Source: an uncultured Bacteriovoracaceae bacterium
Lineage (GTDB): Bacteria > Bdellovibrionota > Bacteriovoracia > Bacteriovoracales > Bacteriovoracaceae
Length of the DNA: 64,000 bases
Direction of reading: 5' to 3'
NCBI GenBank assembly: GCA_937923325.1
Contig: CAKZUQ010000001.1
Span: 35,229 to 99,228 of the forward strand
Within the stretch, counting starts at the first letter, position 1, and the number at the start of each line of letters is the position of its first letter. The notes beneath the pieces were generated by a model, which saw only the letters and a list, made by a program, of their open reading frames with translations, searched no databases and had not been told where the DNA came from. Made by a program: the position numbers and the translations under genes. Positions 54,790-62,988 of the stretch are shown here, piece after piece.

Positions 54790-54873
54790 TTATAATTGTT
54801 GCGAGTAAGCGATTGCCCAAAAGCTGACTAATGTTATCAATGAAATTATTTTTACAGAAAATTTTAGACTCAT
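54790..54873 (-). CDS. Leader peptide-like ORF, 27 aa, upstream of M32 carboxypeptidase
   Basis: The frame starts MSLKFSVKIISLITLVSF and ends AIAYSQQL; it looks like a signal sequence or small membrane peptide. AGGAGGG lies 4 bases before the ATG, the best ribosome binding site in the neighbourhood. Its stop codon is 6 bases before the hairpin that hides the downstream ribosome binding site, which suggests a translational coupling role. Confidence 0.55.
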   Translation of the reverse strand: MSLKFSVKIISLITLVSFWAIAYSQQL

Positions 54874-55015
54874 ATTCCCTCCTGGATTGCTAATACGATA
54901 ATAATTATATACAAATTTTATTTTCTTTCAAGTTCTGATAACTAAAGCCTTCCTAAATAATAAAGTTTATTTTAACGATTCCGAAAAGTTACGTGTAACA
55001 AAGGATTTTTTATTT

Positions 55016-55636
55016 ATGAAAACAATAGTTATTTTAATAACAGTCCTAGTAAGTAGTATCTCATTTGCTAGAAACGATAGTGCTTCTAATGGAGCGAACT
55101 GTAATGTTAAATCTCTAACAAGTACTAACTCTGGGTTGTCGGATATCTTAAAGATGGGAACTGCGATTAGTGATGAGAAGATAAAGGAAGTAACTAAGCA
55201 ACTTTGCTATGATATTTTGAGTGCTCAGTCTAATGGATTAGAAGTTCCAAAATGGAAAGACACAATGAAGGAGTATTTAGGTTACTCTGGAAGTGATAAA
55301 GACTTCCCTAAATACTTTAATTCATTCCTAAACAAATACAAAAATCAACTAAAATGTCCTCAGTTAAAAATAACAACAAGGATTTATCCATCACAACATA
55401 TTTTTAAAAGACTACTTGCCTTGAGTTTAAATGAAACATATGAGGAATACTTTTTTAATTTTGAAGATGGAGATGTTGACTTTAACGCCTATGATATTGT
55501 TGATGGTAAGAAAGAAACTATCGTTGACTGGGTCGACTCGTGGATAAAACAAGGTAAAGGTGATAAAGATGAACTACTTGATGTTGCTGCAATTTTAGAG
55601 GATGAATTTGGTGCAAAAAGAGGTAGCCAATTATAG
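55016..55636 (+). CDS. Exported hypothetical protein (first of a two-gene operon)
   Basis: A 206-residue product with a signal peptide (cleavage after SFA, residue 18) and three Cys residues in the mature part. It is mostly helical with no recognised domain; 'DEKIKEVTKQLCYDIL' and 'MKEYLGYSGSDKDFPKYF' are typical of its style. Its last codons contain the ribosome binding site of the large exported protein that follows. An inverted repeat GTTAC-GT-GTAAC lies in the leader at 54988-54999. Confidence 0.65.
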   Translation: MKTIVILITVLVSSISFARNDSASNGANCNVKSLTSTNSGLSDILKMGTAISDEKIKEVTKQLCYDILSAQSNGLEVPKWKDTMKEYLGYSGSDKDFPKYFNSFLNKYKNQLKCPQLKITTRIYPSQHIFKRLLALSLNETYEEYFFNFEDGDVDFNAYDIVDGKKETIVDWVDSWIKQGKGDKDELLDVAAILEDEFGAKRGSQL

Positions 55637-58056
55637 TAAAAACTCTAATTTCACTATTCATACTTTCTTCTCATGCAATTGCTGATTGTAAAAAACAAGC
55701 TTTAGTACCTGAGATTAAAACTGCTGATGACTTCAGTATCAAGCAATGCCTAAAATCCAAACTGGATAAGTCTTGTGACTGCAATAAAGTTAATGACAAA
55801 TACCAAGATGTCTTTAAATCTAACAAAAATGAGAATATTGAATCAATAAATACAGAAGTTGCCGAAGAGGCTTTTAAACAGCTAAAAAAGAATCTAACTT
55901 CCATTGCAATGGATATACTTTCACTATCATCAACAGGATACTCCTCACCTATAAAGGCTTGTAATATTTCAAGCCTGACAAAACAATTCAAGAGCACGTG
56001 TAAGAACAACTCTTTGTATAGCTTGATAAAAAATGATTCGAGTTTTAATATTGAAAAATTACATAGTAGTTTCAATAAATCAATCAGTGGTATGTATAAA
56101 GAACATAAAACTAATAAAAAAAGTCTCTTTTATAATCCAGATTTTAAGCCAACTTGTGGACTACAAGATAGCATTGCTCTTGCAATTACTAACTCCGTAA
56201 ATGGAATAAGACTAGCAAAACACTTAACAAATATCAATTTCCTTAATAACTCAACTGAAACATTAAAAACTAAACTCGAGAAGATGCAAGAGCACGAGGA
56301 TGTAAGTATCTTGTTATCAAGTCCTTATTACAGAGAGTTATTAAACAAGAATTCTTTCTCACAATCAGAACTGAGTAATCTTCCAAATAGTTTAATAAAC
56401 AGTACAAAGTCAAAAGAGGAGTTAGCTAATAAACTATCCCGCAAATGTAATGAGACTTATGAAAAGGCAGTAGCGTCACTATGTATTGCAGAAAAGGATA
56501 ATTCTGTACTTTCATACAAGAAATCAAAGAAAATTTTAAGGGCACATGAGGACGAAACAAACGTGTCTCAATCTCAATACATAAGTTATCTATGTGAAAA
56601 AAAAGACAACCGAAATATCTCTGAACATTTAGATAAAATGAATGACTCACTACCAAAATCTCAACAAAGGTTAAATCATACAGAAATTGCACAAAAAAGT
56701 TATCACTCAAGCTTCCAATCGGTTAGAGAAAGGATATGTGCATTCATCCCTAAACAAGTTTCTTCTATCGAAGATGGTCTAGAAAAGATGGGATGTAATT
56801 CAGATACGTACTCAGAAGATTGTCTTTACTTAGAATCATACAAAAAAATAATAGAACAAGAAAAAGAAGTTCTAGCTAAAAATAGTAATAATAATTCAAC
56901 TGACAACCATGCTAGTAACACTAACACAAGAAGAGAAACTCTTCTTTCAAACTCAAGACCTCCAGCAATAATTTCTCAGTTTATTGCCTCAGAAGAAGAG
57001 ATAGAAACACAACAAGTAAAAGAACAAGTTGCTACTACTGAACAAATAGATAAAAAGCAAGTCAATAACAAGCCTATAGCAAAGGTTACGACAAAAAAGA
57101 ATAATAGCGACAAGAGGATTCGTAAGTCGATGGGAAAAACGAATACTAATAGAAGTCCGGCTTCTATTAGTCAAGGTTCCACAAATTACAACCCAGTTAG
57201 TAACACGATAGACTACAATTCTTATTCAGCAAGTGCCTATACAGAAGATGAAAATAGAAAATCACAACAGATGAATACTTTCTATAAAGAACTAGCAAAA
57301 AAGATAAAAAGAGCGAAGAAGAACAATAATAATTATGCTTCTGATTCTAACGCTTCTTCATCTTTACAAAAAGCCAAAGAGTTATTAAACAAATCACAGC
57401 AGAATTTAGATAAAGTAAAAAATATTCTAAAGGACAATTCAAGTACAGATCAAGATTATGATCAGAATGGATATGATCTTAGTTCTAACTCAGACATTGA
57501 TGAAATGATCGCAGATGAGATGTATTCGGACTCAAATTTTGGAACTGGCCAAGGCTATGAAAACACAAGAACTCCAGAAAGTAGTGAAAAAAATGCATCA
57601 GCTCCTAGCTATAGCAAAGGTTATGCTTATAAGAATATTCGTGGTGATACAGTAAACCTACAAGGTATTGAAATAAACTCTATTCCAAATAGAAATTTTG
57701 AAGGTGTTATTGGTGAAGAAATACCAGAAGTTGTTCTTTACGGTGAACTAGAAACAGATTTAAGTGCATTGGATCTAAATAAAGTTGTGACCTATGATAG
57801 ATCTAAAGGTGGAGTTAAAGATCTACTTAACTTAATCAAAGAGGGTAAACCATTTGTTATCAGAAAGGCTGGTTCAGTAGACCAAAGAATACTTGTTAAA
57901 AGAGTTGGTAACTCATTTGAATTGATAAAAAAAGGTGACGATATTTATAACCCAGACTTCGATTCATTCTATTCAAGTGTTCAAGATGCTTTAGAAAAAA
58001 AGATTCTTGCTAAGATACAATCAAAGAATTCGGTGGTGTCAGCAAGTGGGTACTAA
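55630..58056 (+). CDS. Large exported protein with Asn/Ser-rich linker, AUU start
   Basis: The first ATG in this frame is at 55909, but the frame is open upstream to a stop at 55624 and encodes a signal peptide (residues from 55630: IIVKTLISLFILSSHAIA, then Cys-rich DCKKQ). The best start is ATT at 55630, 6 bases after AAGAGG, giving 808 residues; ATA at 55633 is the other option. After the signal come Cys-rich helical parts (to about 410), a Lys/Asn/Ser/Thr-rich low-complexity stretch (about 410-610), and a compact C-terminal region ('VVLYGELETDLSALDLNKVVTYD'). No family recognised. It overlaps the previous gene's stop. Confidence 0.7.
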   Translation: MIVKTLISLFILSSHAIADCKKQALVPEIKTADDFSIKQCLKSKLDKSCDCNKVNDKYQDVFKSNKNENIESINTEVAEEAFKQLKKNLTSIAMDILSLSSTGYSSPIKACNISSLTKQFKSTCKNNSLYSLIKNDSSFNIEKLHSSFNKSISGMYKEHKTNKKSLFYNPDFKPTCGLQDSIALAITNSVNGIRLAKHLTNINFLNNSTETLKTKLEKMQEHEDVSILLSSPYYRELLNKNSFSQSELSNLPNSLINSTKSKEELANKLSRKCNETYEKAVASLCIAEKDNSVLSYKKSKKILRAHEDETNVSQSQYISYLCEKKDNRNISEHLDKMNDSLPKSQQRLNHTEIAQKSYHSSFQSVRERICAFIPKQVSSIEDGLEKMGCNSDTYSEDCLYLESYKKIIEQEKEVLAKNSNNNSTDNHASNTNTRRETLLSNSRPPAIISQFIASEEEIETQQVKEQVATTEQIDKKQVNNKPIAKVTTKKNNSDKRIRKSMGKTNTNRSPASISQGSTNYNPVSNTIDYNSYSASAYTEDENRKSQQMNTFYKELAKKIKRAKKNNNNYASDSNASSSLQKAKELLNKSQQNLDKVKNILKDNSSTDQDYDQNGYDLSSNSDIDEMIADEMYSDSNFGTGQGYENTRTPESSEKNASAPSYSKGYAYKNIRGDTVNLQGIEINSIPNRNFEGVIGEEIPEVVLYGELETDLSALDLNKVVTYDRSKGGVKDLLNLIKEGKPFVIRKAGSVDQRILVKRVGNSFELIKKGDDIYNPDFDSFYSSVQDALEKKILAKIQSKNSVVSASGY

Positions 58057-58651
58057 GACCACAAACAAGTGCCCCTTCAAGATGCTGAGGCGAATCGTCA
58101 ATAAATAGTGTCTTTTTAGGATCAAGTCCATTTTCATTAATGACTATTTCAAAAGATTCTTTATTTGGTTTACGATGTCCAATTATATGAGAAAAATAGA
58201 CTTTTTCAAAAAGGGAATAAAAATCTTTTATGTCCTCTCTTTTTTTTAAATATTCATCTGCAAATACTTCATGAATTTCATTAATATTTGAAAGCATAAA
58301 TATTCTTTTTTCTTTTCTAAGCTCTCGTAGGAGCTCAACTCTTTCAACTCTGATATCCCCTAGCATTGCACACCAAGCATGGAGCAATTCATCCTCAGTT
58401 GCATTTGGAGCGAGTGTTATAATTTTGAGTTCATTTAGAAAGTCTGCCTTTGAGATCTTGCCAGTTTCTAGCAAATCGAAAATTGGAATTTGCTTAGCTT
58501 TTGAATATATCTGTCGTGTTTCTTCCTTTCCAGATAGCTTAACAAAAGCTTCAACTGTCCTATTATAATCAATATCTATAAATATTCCTCCGTAGTCGAA
58601 GATAATATTATCGTATGGGGCTATAAGTTCTTTAAATTCTTGAATATTCAT
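58010..58651 (-). CDS. HAD-superfamily hydrolase (YihX-like)
   Basis: A 213-residue HAD phosphatase: motif I 'IIFDYGGIFIDIDY' with the nucleophilic Asp (the D-x-G-G form of the YihX group, lacking the second Asp of the usual DxD), motif II 'FMLSNINEIH', motif III Lys in 'GHRKPNKESF' and motif IV 'FIDDSPQHLEGA'. The substrate is probably a sugar or other phosphate metabolite. The 3' end overlaps the large exported protein gene on the other strand by 47 bp. Cytoplasmic. Confidence 0.88.
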   Translation of the reverse strand: MNIQEFKELIAPYDNIIFDYGGIFIDIDYNRTVEAFVKLSGKEETRQIYSKAKQIPIFDLLETGKISKADFLNELKIITLAPNATEDELLHAWCAMLGDIRVERVELLRELRKEKRIFMLSNINEIHEVFADEYLKKREDIKDFYSLFEKVYFSHIIGHRKPNKESFEIVINENGLDPKKTLFIDDSPQHLEGALVCGLSTHLLTPPNSLIVS

Positions 58652-58708
58652 AGGTTAAAACCATAACATTTTGGTGGAGAATTGCCAAAAATCTGATATA
58701 AGCATCAT

Positions 58709-59662
58709 ATGCCAAAGTATAAAAAGAAAAGCCGCACAAATTACGATATGGGTGAAAACATCCAAGAGACGACTACAACGAATCATATAAACTGGTTTCC
58801 AGGACATATGAATAAAGCGATCCGCCAAATCAAAGAGCGAATTAAGAAAGTTGATATCATTCTTGAAATTAGAGATGCTAGAAGTCCCCTAGTAACTGGT
58901 AATAAAGAAGTTCATAAAGCAATTGGTCCAGATAAATGCCGCTTAATAGTTATTAATAAGTTAAACTTAGCAAATCCAAATATTGTAAAGCAGTGGGAAG
59001 CTTGGTTTGAAACTCAAGGAGTTCCTTTTATTTTTATTAATGGTCTAAATAAAAATACGATCAACAAAGTAATTGAAGTTGCAAGACAAACAGTTTTTGA
59101 AAAGAAAATACAATCGAATCCAGACTTCTCAGAAGAAAAAGCCAAGAAGATTAGAATGATGGTTATAGGCTTACCTAACACAGGAAAGTCTACAATCATA
59201 AATAAAATGGCCAATAGGAATGCTTCGAAGGCCGCAGATACTCCAGGACAAACAAGACAGCAGTTATGGATTAGAGTTGATAAGGATATCGAGCTACTTG
59301 ATACTCCAGGTGTTATGCCACCAAAGATTGAAAAGCATGAACATGGATTATGGCTAGCAGCCCTTCATGCCATTCCATCAACTGTTGTTCAACCAGAAAT
59401 GACTGCGTGTTTTATTGTTGAATATATGCTTGAAACTAAGAATAACTTTTTTGCTGAAAGATACAAGTTTCCAAGTTTAGATACAGATTTAGTTTCAGCT
59501 CTAGATCATATAGCAAAGCTTAGAGGATGTATTCGTCACAAAGGTGAGTCTGACTATGATAGAGTTTACCAAGTACTACTATCAGACTTTAGAGATGGAA
59601 CATTAGGCCCAATTAGCTTTGGCGTTCCACCTCTAGCAAAAGGTATTAAGCAGAAATCTTAA
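58709..59662 (+). CDS. Ribosome biogenesis GTPase (RbgA/YlqF-like), circularly permuted
   Basis: A 317-residue cpGTPase in G4-G5-G1-G2-G3 order. 'NWFPGHMNKAIRQIKE' is the typical start; G1 is 'GLPNTGKSTIIN', G3 'DTPGVM', and the C-terminal 'LDHIAKLRGCIRHKGESDYDRV' ANTAR-like part is present. G4 reads NKLN, where RbgA has NKxD, so the guanine-selecting Asp is Asn. RbgA acts in late 50S assembly. The first 25 residues form a basic extension. It overlaps the next gene by 17 bp, tail to tail. Confidence 0.88.
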   Translation: MPKYKKKSRTNYDMGENIQETTTTNHINWFPGHMNKAIRQIKERIKKVDIILEIRDARSPLVTGNKEVHKAIGPDKCRLIVINKLNLANPNIVKQWEAWFETQGVPFIFINGLNKNTINKVIEVARQTVFEKKIQSNPDFSEEKAKKIRMMVIGLPNTGKSTIINKMANRNASKAADTPGQTRQQLWIRVDKDIELLDTPGVMPPKIEKHEHGLWLAALHAIPSTVVQPEMTACFIVEYMLETKNNFFAERYKFPSLDTDLVSALDHIAKLRGCIRHKGESDYDRVYQVLLSDFRDGTLGPISFGVPPLAKGIKQKS

Positions 59663-60257
59663 CTTCAGATGTCGAGGCAGAGATTTCATCTAGCATTAGA
59701 TTATATGACTCAAAGGTCCTTTGAATATTCTCAAAGATAACATCTTTAATTTCACTTTTTTCAATATACTCTAGTGCTTTAACAACATGAGTGGGATCTT
59801 CTTCAACATGAATCTTAACAAAATTTGCTGTTTTTTTATCCTGATTCTCAATTAATTTTTCAAAATAAGGTACAGCTTTAACCGCCAAGGCTTCAAGGAA
59901 ATAAATATAGCCTAATAAGGCTTCTCCGCCGTACTTATCAATAAGCTTGTACTGTTCGTCATAAAGGTTTTTAGTTGAATGAAGTTCATTAAAATCTTCT
60001 ACATCATAGCCCATTTTTTTTAAATCATTTTTAGCCACTAAATGGTGATTATGTTCTTCATTTTTATGCTCAAGAGACCTTTGTTTAAAATCCAGGTTGT
60101 CCGAGTTTTCTATGGCATAGTCTAATAAAGGTTCAGAGTGACAAACATAATAATAAGTTTGGGCTAAAAGTTCTTTATATTTTTCACTTTCATGAAAGTT
60201 TTGCTCTAGAAGTTTTTGAATTGTTACATCAATTTGATTATTAATTTTTTTCAACAT
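59646..60257 (-). CDS. Haem-oxygenase-like diiron-type protein
   Basis: A 203-residue all-helical protein resembling the haem-oxygenase-like (TenA/PqqC/HDO) fold. Candidate metal ligands: 'HKNEEHNHH' (about residues 66-74), Glu in 'FLEALAVKAVPYFEKL' and 'HVEEDPTHVV' (H-x2-E-D-x2-H, about 151-160), the spacing of HDO-type diiron enzymes. No family can be named from sequence alone. It follows the GNAT-like gene by 19 bp, so the two probably form an operon and may act on the same molecule. Cytoplasmic. Confidence 0.7.
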   Translation of the reverse strand: MLKKINNQIDVTIQKLLEQNFHESEKYKELLAQTYYYVCHSEPLLDYAIENSDNLDFKQRSLEHKNEEHNHHLVAKNDLKKMGYDVEDFNELHSTKNLYDEQYKLIDKYGGEALLGYIYFLEALAVKAVPYFEKLIENQDKKTANFVKIHVEEDPTHVVKALEYIEKSEIKDVIFENIQRTFESYNLMLDEISASTSEVKISA

Positions 60258-60276
60258 ACGTTCCCCCTATCTTTAA

Positions 60277-60972
60277 CTAAGATACTTTTAATAGTTCATA
60301 TTTATAAGTTATTTCACTTAATTGCTTTAAATGATAATTTTCATGATTCTCCCATAATCTTTTAGCGATTAACCTAGAGGCTGAATCATTTTCAAGGTTT
60401 GTTTTTAAGTTTTCAAAACCAAAAATCAAACATGGAACGCTATAGATATTTGTTTGACCATAGACATTCCCTCCATAATCAATAACCTTTTGGGCTATCC
60501 CTTTGCCCTCCCTTACCGTTGCAATATAGCCATCAAGGCCATAGGAATCAGACAAGCGACAAGATATATACATAGCCAGCGGCATTAATTGAAAGTCTTG
60601 ATTATTTTTTAAAAAATAATAATCACCGATTAAATTTTCGATAGAAAAAACTTTTGATAACCCATCATTAGTGATTTGTTGAATAACCTCTCTAGAGTAA
60701 CGTTGTAGATAACTTGTACTCAATGCCATTGGGCACTCAAGATTATAGAAAGCAGCTGTATGAATACCTACAATCTTAGATTTGTAATAAAAAACACCAA
60801 TTAAGTCTGAACCGTATAAATCGCTAATATCAAATTTTTTATTATTTTTGATACCATCTTCATTTTCGAAAAAAAACTTCCAATGTTTGGCTACAAAGTC
60901 GATTACATTATTGAACTCATCTTCAATATCATTATTCAGTCTTCTTATTGGAAATATTTTATAAGCATACAT
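60277..60972 (-). CDS. GNAT-like / acyl-homoserine-lactone-synthase-like N-acyltransferase
   Basis: A 231-residue protein with acyltransferase-like features: 'SDLIGVFYYKSKIVGIHTAAFYN' (strand pair with the substrate/acyl-donor side), 'IENLIGDYYFLKNN', 'LMPLAMYISCRLSDSYGLDGYIATVREGKGI' and a later Gly-rich 'YGGNVYGQTNIYS'. This pattern recalls GNAT enzymes and N-acyl amino acid or autoinducer synthases, but the usual pyrophosphate loop (Q/RxxGxG/A) is not clear, so the assignment is weak. The gene is upstream of the haem-oxygenase-like gene in one operon. Confidence 0.55.
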   Translation of the reverse strand: MYAYKIFPIRRLNNDIEDEFNNVIDFVAKHWKFFFENEDGIKNNKKFDISDLYGSDLIGVFYYKSKIVGIHTAAFYNLECPMALSTSYLQRYSREVIQQITNDGLSKVFSIENLIGDYYFLKNNQDFQLMPLAMYISCRLSDSYGLDGYIATVREGKGIAQKVIDYGGNVYGQTNIYSVPCLIFGFENLKTNLENDSASRLIAKRLWENHENYHLKQLSEITYKYELLKVS

Positions 60973-61210
60973 ATAGAGCCTTCCTTTAAGTCTGTAGAGA
61001 GATAATGATAAAGCCTCGCAAATTAAGAAAAATTAACCCAGACCAAAAACATGAGTAATTTCAATCTATTAAGTGGTATTTCATTTTTTATATGATGAAT
61101 TAGTATTTAATTAATCTATAAATAGTGCAAAGAAATGTAGACACTTCTAGAGGATATGCTAAATAAATAACGTTAAAACAATAGCTTAGATTTTATAGAG
61201 GTTAATCTTA

Positions 61211-62668
61211 ATGAGCGAAACTACAGCAATTATACTACCATACCTTTTTACAGTGCTTATCAGCTATATGATAATCAATTTACTTATGAATGGTCTTTTA
61301 TATACAGCGATGAAAAAGAGTCTGTATCTAAAACAGGCTAACTTTTGGCTAATAAATGTCATTGCTATAATCACAGCAGGTTTATTTAAAGATAACAATA
61401 TCCAAATGTGTATATCACAGATGATTTATATTTTTGTCACTTATATGATTTATAAAATTGTGAGTATTGAATTTAAAGACACGGCATCCTCTTTTAAGAA
61501 TCTATTTTATCTTCACTTCTCTATGACAGCTCTATCGTTTGTTCTAGAAAGTATTTATGGGAATTTTTTAATAACTTCTCTTCCAATAGAATTTTCACTA
61601 TCACTCTCTTTTATCTTTATAGCGTATTCAGTTCTTATTAAACATAAAAAGAGTACTTCAATCTACACTAAATCAATTGGGATACTAAGTCTCTTTATGC
61701 CTATTCATTGTTTAAACTTCTCTCTTTTTAGATTAGACCCTGCAAATCAAATTTGGGGCTGGTCGGTAAATATGGGCTACGCAACAGTAATGTCTTTTTT
61801 ATTTTCAGCATTATCATCTTATCTTGCGGCTAAAAGAGAAAAAGAACTTTTAGAACAAAAAGTTGAAGAAAGAACAATTGAACTTAATGAACAAAACTTA
61901 ATACTAGAGGATTATGCAGCAGACAAGTCAGCTCTATTCAGAGTAGTTGTTCATGACGTTAGCAACCCTTTAGTCGTGGCAATCGGAACAATGAAAAGAC
62001 TAATAAAGGAGCCGACAAAGCTATTAGAGTTTAGCAAAACAATAATGAATAGCCTCAATTTAATAGTTGAAATAATTGAACAGACGCGAAAACTAGAGCA
62101 AGCAGAGTCAGGCAAACTGTATATTGAAAAAGAGTCTATTCTAGTAACTGATATAGTAAATAGTATAAAGCCTCAAAGTATTCATAAATGCAAAGAGAAA
62201 GATATTATTTTTGAAGTTTTCGACTTAACAAAACCTGGAACAACAGTCTTAATAGAGAAAATTATTTTTTGTAATACAATTATTGCAAACCTTGTTTCAA
62301 ATGCATATAAGTTCAGTCATAAAAATAGCCTAATAACTTTAACTATTGACCAAGAAGATCATAATATTAGCTTTGAAATATCTGACCAAGGAGTTGGAAT
62401 AGAGCCAGAACGAATAGACAATTTATTTAGAATTGATGTTCCAACCTCAACTCGCGGAACACATAAAGAACCAGGAACTGGTTTTGGCCTTCCTCTAGTT
62501 AAGAAATATATCGAACTAATGGCAGGCTCAATCAATGTTACTTCTGATGAGATGGGAACTAGTTTTAAAGTATTAATTCCAATTGGACAAAGTTCTTATC
62601 ATAATAATATTATATTAAGTGAAGAAAACAGCGAATTAAAAGCTACTATTGAAAAAGGTATATTATGA
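61211..62668 (+). CDS. Membrane sensor histidine kinase
   Basis: A 485-residue kinase with about six or seven membrane segments in the first 205 residues (7TM-type sensor), a coiled coil ('KREKELLEQKVEERTIELNEQN') and a HisKA domain with H248 in 'VVVHDVSNPLVVAIG'. The ATPase is intact: N box 'NLVSNAYKFSHKNS', G1 'DQGVGIEPERI', G2 'PGTGFGLPLVKKYI'. It has no fused receiver and no response regulator gene is next to it; its stop overlaps a small DUF gene by 4 bp. GAGG lies 9 bases before the ATG. Confidence 0.92.
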   Translation: MSETTAIILPYLFTVLISYMIINLLMNGLLYTAMKKSLYLKQANFWLINVIAIITAGLFKDNNIQMCISQMIYIFVTYMIYKIVSIEFKDTASSFKNLFYLHFSMTALSFVLESIYGNFLITSLPIEFSLSLSFIFIAYSVLIKHKKSTSIYTKSIGILSLFMPIHCLNFSLFRLDPANQIWGWSVNMGYATVMSFLFSALSSYLAAKREKELLEQKVEERTIELNEQNLILEDYAADKSALFRVVVHDVSNPLVVAIGTMKRLIKEPTKLLEFSKTIMNSLNLIVEIIEQTRKLEQAESGKLYIEKESILVTDIVNSIKPQSIHKCKEKDIIFEVFDLTKPGTTVLIEKIIFCNTIIANLVSNAYKFSHKNSLITLTIDQEDHNISFEISDQGVGIEPERIDNLFRIDVPTSTRGTHKEPGTGFGLPLVKKYIELMAGSINVTSDEMGTSFKVLIPIGQSSYHNNIILSEENSELKATIEKGIL

Positions 62669-62934
62669 GTAACAACCCTATTATTAAAATTTTAAATGAA
62701 TTAAATATTGATCAAGAAAAGATTCAAGAACTTTTTAAAACTCTTACAGAAAATCCACTTATGGCCATGGGTTATATACAAAAACTAGGAATTCCGCCAG
62801 AAAAGCTTCAACAGATCATGGGAATGATCATGGCAAGTCCAGGAATAATAAAAGAAGCTGTTGATGAACTCAGTTTAGACTTCAGCGCAGTTGAAAAAGC
62901 GAAAGAAGCATTAAAAGATAAAATACAAAAGTAA
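62665..62934 (+). CDS. DUF2999-like small protein
   Basis: An 89-residue helical protein resembling, from memory, the DUF2999 family ('NPIIKILNELNIDQEKIQELF', 'LTENPLMAMGYIQKLGIPPEKLQQIMGMIM', 'IKEAVDELSLDFSAVEKAKE'). It overlaps the histidine kinase gene by 4 bp, suggesting a functional tie or at least co-expression. The role of the family is not known to me. A hairpin follows 6 bp after the stop. Confidence 0.6.
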   Translation: MSNNPIIKILNELNIDQEKIQELFKTLTENPLMAMGYIQKLGIPPEKLQQIMGMIMASPGIIKEAVDELSLDFSAVEKAKEALKDKIQK

Positions 62935-62936
62935 TA

Positions 62937-62965
62937 AAAAAGGCCACCCTTAAAAGGTGGCCTCG
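62937..62965. terminator. Terminator between convergent genes, T-tract on the minus side
   Basis: AGGCCACC (62941-62948) pairs with GGTGGCCT (62956-62963), loop 7. On the minus strand it is followed by TTTTTTATTAC, a good terminator for the lipoprotein gene at 62989; on the plus strand the T-tract is weak. Confidence 0.85.
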
Positions 62966-62988
62966 ATATATTCTAATTCTGTATTAGG

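Noticed and set aside
54988..54999. GTTAC-GT-GTAAC considered as a Bdellovibrio-type LexA box
   Set aside because: The spacer is 2 bases, not 3, and the gene downstream is not a repair gene.
55671..56075. A 134-codon minus-strand frame at the start of the large exported protein
   Set aside because: It lies opposite the signal peptide-encoding part of the AUU-start gene, has no ribosome binding site, and the plus-strand frame has the better protein character.
61134..61150. TAGACACTTCTA shared with the subtilase upstream region at 36414
   Set aside because: A single 12-base match in 64 kb of AT-rich DNA is expected by chance many times over.
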